A stretch of DNA of 22,150 nt from assembly GCA_049999805.1 (NCBI GenBank), contig JBNGIO010006379.1:970821-992970 (forward strand), written 5' to 3'. Under the pieces are notes generated by a model, which was given only the letters and a program-made list of their open reading frames with translations, ran no database searches and had not been told where the DNA came from. This DNA is from Folioceros fuciformis (lineage: Eukaryota; Anthocerotophyta; Anthocerotopsida; Anthocerotales). Shown piece after piece: positions 16,778 through 22,150 of this stretch (positions are counted from its first letter, which is position 1; each line of letters starts with the position of its first letter). The translations under genes were made by a program, and so were the position numbers.

Positions 16778-17727
16778 ATGGCTCCCAAGGTTTACGGAAC
16801 GGCCGCTTCGACTTGTACGGCCAAGGTGCTGGCTACTCTGTTCGAGAAAGGAATGGAGGATGTGGAGCTGATCCCTGTCAATCTGGGAGTCGGCGAGCAG
16901 AAGAATCCCGAGTTTCTTAAGCTACAGCCTTTCGGTGTGATACCTGTCTACGAGGACGAGGACGTCACTCTCTACGGTCAGTGTTTCTTTGACGGGGTTT
17001 GGCAACGCCATGCATTTGTAGCAAGTGCCATTTCTCGGATTTCAGCCGGCAGCTCAGAGTGTCGTGGGAAGTAGTGCATTGCAGCAAAGTGCGATTGCTC
17101 GGAGCTCCGCGGGTAGCTCAGATCTTCGTGGGAAGCACTGCATTTCAGTGAGGGAATGGAATGTGCAGCTCAGAGTTTCGTGTGTTTGGGGTTGAGAGGC
17201 AGCGATCGGGCCGGACGGGTTGCACTGGAATGCACCTCGTTTGAGTTATGCGGCTGACGGGTTGGAGCATTGTTGCAGAATCGCGTGCCATCGCCAGGCA
17301 CGTTGCCCACTAGCACGCCCTGGAGGGGACCCTTCTGTATGGGGAGACCATCGTGGACACGGCAGTGACTGAGCAGTGGCTGGAGGTGGAGTCGCAGAAT
17401 TACAACCCCCTCGTCTCCACCATTGTCTTTCAGCTCGTGGTTCTCAAGCTACGCGGGGACCAGACCGATGAGAAGCTTGTGCAGGAGAAACTGGCCCAGT
17501 TGGAGAAGGTGCTGGATATCTACGAGGAGCACCTGTCCAAGAGCAAGTATCTGGCCGGGTCCTTCTTCAGCTTGGCAGATCTGTCCCACCTGCCTTACAC
17601 CCACTACTTGATCAACGTCGCCGGGAAGCCTGATTCGGTCAGGAGCCGGAAGCATGTGAACGCCTGGTGGGAGGACATCTCTTCCCGCCCTTCCTGGAAG
17701 AAGGTTTTGGAGCTGGCCAAGCAGTGA
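16778..17727 (+). pseudogene. Phi-class glutathione S-transferase with an in-frame TAG in exon 2
   Basis: Two exons, 16778-16976 and 17279-17727, joined in phase 1 (GT-AG). The N-terminal thioredoxin-like domain starts MAPKVYGTAAS with the family's catalytic Ser at residue 11 (STCTAKVLATLFEKG), then NPEFLKLQPFGVIPVYED. Exon 2 resumes with ESRAIARHVAH, the glutathione-contacting E-S pair. It then hits TAG at 17311-17313, where relatives read through into a GTxLLG-type loop (here HALEGTLLYGET). After the stop the frame is intact to the end: WLEVESQNYNPL, YEEHLSKSKYLAGSFFSLAD, WWEDISSRPSWKKVLELAKQ and TGA. Only one nonsense codon separates this from a normal GST of about 215 residues. It may be a young pseudogene, a null allele or a base-call error. 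No alternative acceptor keeps the frame. Confidence 0.85.
17047..17195 (+). repeat. Degenerate repeats inside the GST intron
   Basis: AGCTCAGAGTGTCGTGGGAAG at 17051 is echoed by AGCTCAGATCTTCGTGGGAAG at 17115 and, partly, by AGCTCAGAGTTTCGTG at 17167. Spacing is 64 and 52 bases. They lie wholly within the intron. Confidence 0.65.
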
Positions 17728-18199
17728 GCTGTTCCCAGTTCCGTAGTTTACAACCTCTTAGTTGTGGGCTAGGCTGGAATGTGAAGATCGGACGGGAGCG
17801 CGTCTTACGCACTTTCTCCTCTCCGCATACTGGCTTCTTTGGACCTCATGAAAAGTGAAGTTCATGCCTTTTTTTTTCTGTAGGTCCCTATTTGTCTTTT
17901 TTTTTTTTTGTCTTCGTCTGTGCAAACCAAGAACGGTCACCCCTGTCACAGGCTGGTTTTTCGACAAGGTAGAAACAATCCCTGATCTCAGATCGTGTGG
18001 GTTCTCAGGGGCTCAAATCACTAGGACTTCACTGAACGGTCCATCGATGCAATGGTACAGGCACGAAGATCGTGGTTGCCTCTTCTTTCCGCCCAATTTG
18101 GGATGTCTGAGAATCTGAGGCATCACATGGCTCTGATTTCGTGTACGTGAAGCTGACCTGCAACCGCACAACAATAGCTTTGCTGAAAACACCAGCCTA
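17728..18199. other. GST 3' region, poly(T) runs, no gene seen
   Basis: Probable GST 3' UTR followed by intergenic DNA. Two T-runs lie at about 17868-17877 and 17898-17911. ORFs through them are low-complexity and not supported. Confidence 0.4.
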
Positions 18200-18565
18200 A
18201 GACGTTTTCAGCCGCTTGCATCTGCTTTTGATAACTCGGAGCAGGTCAGAGCCTGAGTCGCTGACGCCTCGGTAAACCTCGACTCTGTCGAAGTGTTTGA
18301 TTCCATCAGAGGAGCAGTCTAGCGGCCCCATCATCATTTAGAGTGATGCACAAAAGATTGGGTGCAAGGAACGAGTGATGGCAGGAGTTGGATCCAGCAC
18401 AGGCACAGGATGTAAAATGCGCAGGTTGTGTTCCGTTGTCACCTCGAGCTACGAGTTCTCACGTATCTTCCAGCGCCTTTGAAGCCACCGCCATATGTCC
18501 TTCAACTGAGAGGTCCTCCCAGTCTCAGCTGGCCAGCGATTCTCTGTCCGACTTCAGGACCCCAT
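18200..18565 (+). repeat. Duplicated segment, copy A
   Basis: By eye this aligns in direct orientation with about 21345-21690. Shared anchors include GCATCTG, CTCGGTA...CTCTGTCG, ATCAGAGGAGCA(A/G)TC, CCTTCA(A)CTG, TCCTCCCA and CAGCT. It looks like a decayed copy of the DNA just 3' of the SLBP gene. The matching minus-strand frame (RESLAS) is interrupted by a stop here. Confidence 0.55.
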
Positions 18566-19267
18566 GAGGTGAAGTGAAGTGTCAGAGTCTATCAAAGAGC
18601 ACTTGACCCTACCAACTGTGGAATCGTACGTACATATCAAAAGCGTAATAATCCCTAGAACCCCTCCATCTGCGAATCGGAATCGAACCCGCCCTGAGCG
18701 CGGCCCCCGTTACACGGAGTATATGGCGGTAACCTCCAAGAAAAATATCCAAAATAATGTTATAAATTGCAAACAGCATCAATTTCTACCCACCATTGAG
18801 GACATGAGGACTACCTGGGTCAACATGCTTGTTTGGGTCTCTTATCTGTAGAAAGGTATTTTATATTATTAAAAAAGAGATAAGAATCCCATGTCCTCCA
18901 AGGAACAACCTCGCTACGCCAAAACGTCTAGCCCTTTCAATATCATTCTCAAAAATTATTTGCTGTTTTTAAAATATCATGATGTAGAATAACAAAAGAG
19001 ATGTAGAATAACAAAAGGTCTACTCACCATTGGTGACCAATGTGCGCTGTCCAAGGCCACGTTTGACCTAGAAACCACTATGGCCAATGTCCTCTATCCA
19101 AAGAAGACCACCACATAGGCACATGACTCTGACTCTTAAGAGCAAGGGGATGAAAGTATACCCATCTTGTACGGCAGAATACTTATGAACTTTGGCGCTT
19201 GCACAACCCTAGGTCGTTCCAAAGAGGTTGATGATAATGTCTCTCAAATTGAATCCCTAGTGCGATT
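18566..19267. other. AT-rich repeat-type DNA with a tRNA B-box-like motif
   Basis: No gene recognised. GGGTTCGATTCC on the minus strand (18679-18690) matches the RNA polymerase III B box, but the flanks do not fold as a tRNA T-arm beyond two base pairs. A 19-bp unit GATGTAGAATAACAAAAGA starts at 18981, and a near-copy starts at 19000. Confidence 0.45.
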
Positions 19268-19369
19268 TGTAACAACCATATTAGCGACACAAACCTATTC
19301 TCCTATAATGAAAAAAAATGTAACAACCATATTAGCGACACAAACCTATTCTCCTATAATGAAAGAAAA
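19268..19369 (+). repeat. 51-bp tandem duplication
   Basis: TGTAACAACCATATTAGCGA and the following 29 bases occur at 19268 and again at 19319, nearly identical. The end of the unit reads CCTATAATGAAA plus A-rich sequence. Confidence 0.9.
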
Positions 19370-19645
19370 TGAAACCCTCTTGCACAAAGTATATGGATGC
19401 TCTAGAGCCTATACGAAAGAAACTCACACTCCCTAGCCATTGAGAATATAACATCTTGAATTGCATGATCCCTCAACCCTTCCCTAGAAAAGGAGGTAAA
19501 ACCTTACAAGCCTCCAAAGGTAAAGAGTCTCTTACTTGCCTAAGAGATACTTGTAAAGGGAAAATGCCTTCCTCGTGGCCCAAGATAAAACCTTCAATAA
19601 GAGGGAATCTTGCAGCAAAAAAATGAGAGGCCAAAATTGGAGCTA

Positions 19646-19745
19646 NNNNNNNNNNNNNNNNNNNNNNNNNNNNNNNNNNNNNNNNNNNNNNNNNNNNNNN
19701 NNNNNNNNNNNNNNNNNNNNNNNNNNNNNNNNNNNNNNNNNNNNN
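19646..19745. other. Assembly gap (100 N) within the reverse transcriptase relic region
   Basis: Exactly 100 N between GGAGCTA and ATATGAGGG. The minus-strand relic of the reverse transcriptase approaches it from the right. What lies within it cannot be judged. Confidence 0.95.
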
Positions 19746-20413
19746 ATATGAGGGTCACCGATTTGTTAGAGGTCCATGATATGAGCCAAATCTTCATCCA
19801 ACGTTGAATCCACAAACCCATGAACAAAATAAAGAGGTCTCACATAAACACTCGAGACTCGAAATCCTTGTAAGAAGGCGATATCGCCTCCCGAATATAG
19901 AAGGAGGTGAGTGATGCTTAAAGAGGACCAAACCGTGCCTTTAGACAATGTAACCCTCAACCCCACTTCAGAGAGCTCTTACGAGAAGAAATCAAATGCT
20001 GCTTTGACTATAATTCTTTGCCCAACAATATGAGTGTCATTAGCCACTTATGAGAAAAGGCATTCCCTACATGCCAAAGCACTAAAAGACAACATTTGAA
20101 AATGTGCCATTGCAAAAAGAGCACCCCTTAGCAAATCCTCTTGCCTTATGCTTCTTGCTAAATAGAAAAACTGAGACTCCCTTAATACTCGAGACATGTT
20201 GGTAATAGAGCTTGAATGGCGAGCTATATAAGGAGCAAACAAAAGGTATGAGACTTACTAATTGACCTCCTACACTCTTGAGCTCTGAGAAGATGGTGAC
20301 CCTTGAGATAATGTTGAAAGCATTTCCGATATCAACTTGCAAAGCTATCTAGTGAAGATGTGACTTGAGGGCTGCTTGGATGCTGAAGGCGGCTGATTCA
20401 CATCCACCTAAGG
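19746..20413 (-). mobile_element. Decayed reverse transcriptase of a non-LTR-type retroelement
   Basis: Read leftward, the strand encodes LGGCESAAFSIQAALKSHLH, a TAG at 20351-20349 where relatives have Trp, then IALQVDIGNAFNIISR, FSELKSVGGQLVSLIPFV, after a frameshift QEDLLRGALFAMAHFQ, then ANDTHIVG, and finally LDEDLAHI. I recognise the order from plant and algal reverse transcriptases: D-x-x-NAFN, the QGDPLGG...LFALAHF block, the A-D-D-THI block, and a later EDV/L motif. Here QGDPLGG is mutated to QEDLLRG and one of the catalytic aspartates is replaced (AND). The copy is dead. The left end may continue through the N gap to about 19500. Confidence 0.6.
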
Positions 20414-20512
20414 ATGTGTAGAAAGGGCCTTATTCAAGTTCGACTAAGTATAGACAAATGCATGTCTCCTTGTGTTACGAAATAGAAGGGTAGAACCCTT
20501 CATTATGGAATA

Positions 20513-20620
20513 AGGCTAGGATTTTGAACGCTTTAGAAGCTTTTGCCAAGGCCCATGATTTGGATGTGGAAGTGGAAGAAGATATCAATAACATTCTTCA
20601 AAGAAGATGCTTGATGTAAT
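20513..20620 (+). pseudogene. Relic of the unrecognised repeat-family ORF (copy 2)
   Basis: The frame NKARILNALEAFAKAHDLDV followed by EVEEDINN ends at a TAA. It matches NNTRVLEALDLFAISNDLNV / KVEEDG of the ORF at 12915-13340 residue for residue over about 28 positions, with about half identical. Sequence upstream of the match does not stay open. Confidence 0.65.
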
Positions 20621-20714
20621 AGGATGGCCATAAAGTAAGGTTGGGTTCTATACCAACCAACCAAGGCTCTATATAGCCACGTTCCTAGCCACACATTATA
20701 GAATAGATGTGCTT

Positions 20715-20774
20715 TTGTTAATGGTGTTGTTACCTTGTTAATGGTGTTGTTACCTTGTTAATGGTGTTGTTACC
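20715..20774 (+). repeat. 20-bp perfect tandem repeat, three copies
   Basis: TTGTTAATGGTGTTGTTACC is repeated at 20715, 20735 and 20755 without mismatch. Looser relatives (GCTAATGCAGTTGTTA, GCTAATGGG) follow to about 20860, each preceded by ATAGAT(G/A)TGCC-like words. Confidence 0.95.
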
Positions 20775-20921
20775 GTATTACCTTGGTATAGAATGGATAT
20801 GCCTGTGCTAATGCAGTTGTTAGCCGGAATAGATGTGCCTAAGCTAATGGGCTCTTTACCATAGTTTTAATATTAAACTGAAATATATTTTGATGAATGT
20901 TTGCATCCTATGCTCTCAAAG

Positions 20922-21036
20922 TTTAGTGGCGGCTGGGAAAGGGAACCACTTTTGTGAAGTGATCATGGGTACTCTTTTGGCTCCGCATGCGTTCGACGAC
21001 ATGGGAAACCGGGTTTGGTTCAGACCAAGTAGATTA
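20922..21036 (+). repeat. Shared 3' module of the unclassified repeat, copy 2
   Basis: TTAGTGGCGGCT, GGGAAAGGGAACC, AGTGATCA, TGCGTTCGACG and GAAACCGGGTTTGGTTCA occur in the same order as at 13893-14016. It lies about 300 bases after the ORF relic, whereas in copy 1 the module starts about 165 bases after the ORF stop. Confidence 0.75.
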
Positions 21037-21340
21037 AAATATCGAATGCCATAAGTAGTCGATGATGTATCTGGCCCAAATGTGGCGTATACCGAGGGGA
21101 GGGAGTGAGGGCCATGTTCTTCACCCTCATCTTGCAACAACGGGGAATGCGACCGTTTTTCCGTCTGGCTGACCAGTCAGTTTCCAGTTCACTGATCTAC
21201 TATAGCTGATTCCTGAACCTGCTTCGTCAAGAGACGAGGAAGGTTCAGGACTGGGAGTCCCAAATCACCTCAAATCTAAACTAAATCTTATCTGCAGACA
21301 CCGAACTTTTCTGTGGTCGCCAAGACCCAACACATGTTTG
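21037..21340. other. Intergenic DNA containing a strong hairpin
   Basis: Apart from the inverted repeat at 21211-21250, nothing was recognised. Minus-strand frames here do not resemble SLBP. Confidence 0.35.
21211..21250. repeat. Inverted repeat, stem about 17-18 bp with a 4-base loop
   Basis: TCCTGAACC... pairs with ...GGTTCAGGA around the loop AAGA; the inner arm is CTTCGTC/GACGAGG with one mismatch and one wobble pair. It could be a structured RNA, a MITE tip or a chance palindrome. It does not match the histone stem-loop consensus. Confidence 0.6.
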
Positions 21341-21344
21341 TGCA

Positions 21345-21690
21345 CCAGCATCTGAGATTGACAACGTAGAAGCACCTTCCTGGCTCACGAAGTGTCTCGG
21401 TCATGCCGTCTCGGTAGTCCTAGATCTCTGTCGTCTTGATTGTTATCAGAGGAGCAATCGTGCACCTCCTCCACCAAGTAGGGCTGTGCTTAGAAGCCTG
21501 AATGCGAGGTACCATTCCCCATAAAAGGATTTTGATTCACGGCAGCTCCAACAGGACGGAATATGACAGCGCGTCTTCCCTTGGCACCTTCGGCTGCAAG
21601 TACGTACTCATGTCTGTTTCAGTGGCATCCATCTCCCCCATGGTTCCTTCACTGGCGTCCTCCCATCTTCAGCTACAAGCGAATTCTCAG
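21345..21690 (+). repeat. Duplicated segment, copy B
   Basis: The counterpart of 18200-18565 in direct orientation. The minus strand keeps an open frame at 21802-21608 (ATSMEEANGS, NPRTFWWGLAENSLVAEDGR) behind a possible acceptor TTGCAG. This could be a downstream exon of the SLBP transcript, but its phase does not join the SLBP frame I read. Confidence 0.5.
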
Positions 21691-21865
21691 CAAGACCCCA
21701 CCAAAAAGTTCGGGGGTTCTGGCACCCACTCCTGCTGCCCTCCTTGGACCCATTAGCTTCCTCCATGCTGGTAGCGCCTGCAACCAGGGCACTTGGATCC
21801 ACTGGGTGGTGGACAGGTAGTCACGGCTTTCAAGATAGGGACTGAACACGTCAGTCGTTGAGCAG

Positions 21866-22150
21866 TTAGCAGAATTCTTCTGCCAGTTCCTCTTCCTCCT
21901 GCACCGGTAGATCGAATTCGTGCAACAGCCTTCTCCATTTTCTGATCTGCCCATCCCAGCTGCGCTTGCTGCAGATTTGGCGGATGTTGGGCGTTGCAGG
22001 GTCTGTCTTTCTCCTCGCGGGCTTGGGCACCTGTTCCAGATACCGCTCGTACCCGAGCGTGTTCTTCCCGTAATCGATCTGCTTCTGCCTCTGCTGCAAC
22101 CGGTGAGGGTCCGACTCCTCTACGCACTTGGCCCCCGGCTTGGCGCTCTT
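21866..22150 (-). CDS. Histone RNA hairpin-binding protein (SLBP), C-terminal part, runs off the window
   Basis: SLBP binds the 3' stem-loop of replication-dependent histone mRNAs and directs their processing, export and translation. The frame is open from the right edge, so the N-terminus is outside the window. Of the 94 residues visible, 21-80 form the RNA-binding domain: RQKQIDYGKNTLGYERY, the central TPN motif (TPNIRQ), then SKRSWDGQIRKWRRLLHEFD. In animals the Tyr/Lys/Asn cluster, the TPN Thr (phosphorylated) and the SWD-QI-W block are the conserved contacts; all are present. The protein ends with an acidic tail (QEEEELAEE) and TAA at 21868-21866, 14 residues after the domain. The usual LHxWD Trp is Phe here. 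A later exon in 21608-21802 is possible but not in phase. Confidence 0.9.
   Translation of the reverse strand, partial: KSAKPGAKCVEESDPHRLQQRQKQIDYGKNTLGYERYLEQVPKPARRKTDPATPNIRQICSKRSWDGQIRKWRRLLHEFDLPVQEEEELAEEFC

Noticed and set aside
17311-17313. U-to-C RNA editing restoring the GST TAG to CAG
   Set aside because: U-to-C editing in plants is known from organelle transcripts; this is a spliced nuclear gene and phi GSTs are cytosolic. Mutation or base error is simpler.
21502-21820. Plus-strand ORFs opposite the region 3' of SLBP
   Set aside because: No family resemblance; they overlap the duplicated segment and a more plausible minus-strand frame.

Overview
The window is nuclear DNA of a land plant. 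It holds spliced genes with GT-AG introns, plant-type families, 100-N scaffold gaps and repeat-rich intergenic DNA. The best clue to the lineage is the single-exon PPR gene at 9209-12112. Its C-terminus matches the DYW:KP variant, a class known to me from plants with organellar U-to-C RNA editing: hornworts, ferns and some lycophytes. A stem-loop-binding protein (SLBP) at the right edge also fits a plant outside the seed plants. I therefore favour a fern, hornwort or lycophyte. The species cannot be named from the sequence.

Layout. Positions 1-920 hold minisatellites. Positions 1269-8240 carry three minus-strand genes in tandem: an F-box protein with a C-terminal Cys motif (7 exons), an ARGLU1-like SR/coiled-coil protein (4 exons), and the mitochondrial succinyl-CoA ligase alpha subunit (7 exons). 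For all three I rebuilt exon phases by hand, and the joins are in frame. Positions 9209-12112 hold the plus-strand PPR gene, which has an OSB-type PDF-like motif at its N-terminus and a KP-type DYW domain. Positions 12540-14090 are a repeat unit with two unrecognised ORFs. Positions 14370-16420 hold a decayed partial copy and then a complete copy of an isoflavone reductase/PCBER/PLR-type NADPH reductase. Positions 16778-17727 hold a phi-class glutathione S-transferase with an in-frame TAG. Positions 18200-21700 are a repeat island: a decayed reverse transcriptase, a second copy of the unknown repeat, and two copies of a roughly 350-bp segment on its flanks. The window ends in the 3' part of an SLBP gene on the minus strand.

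The genes are unrelated housekeeping or lineage genes and do not form an operon or cluster. The most unusual items are the PDF-PPR-DYW:KP architecture, the plant SLBP, the GST nonsense codon, and the reductase pair. The pseudogene of that pair predicts that a nominal 100-bp assembly gap really covers about one base.
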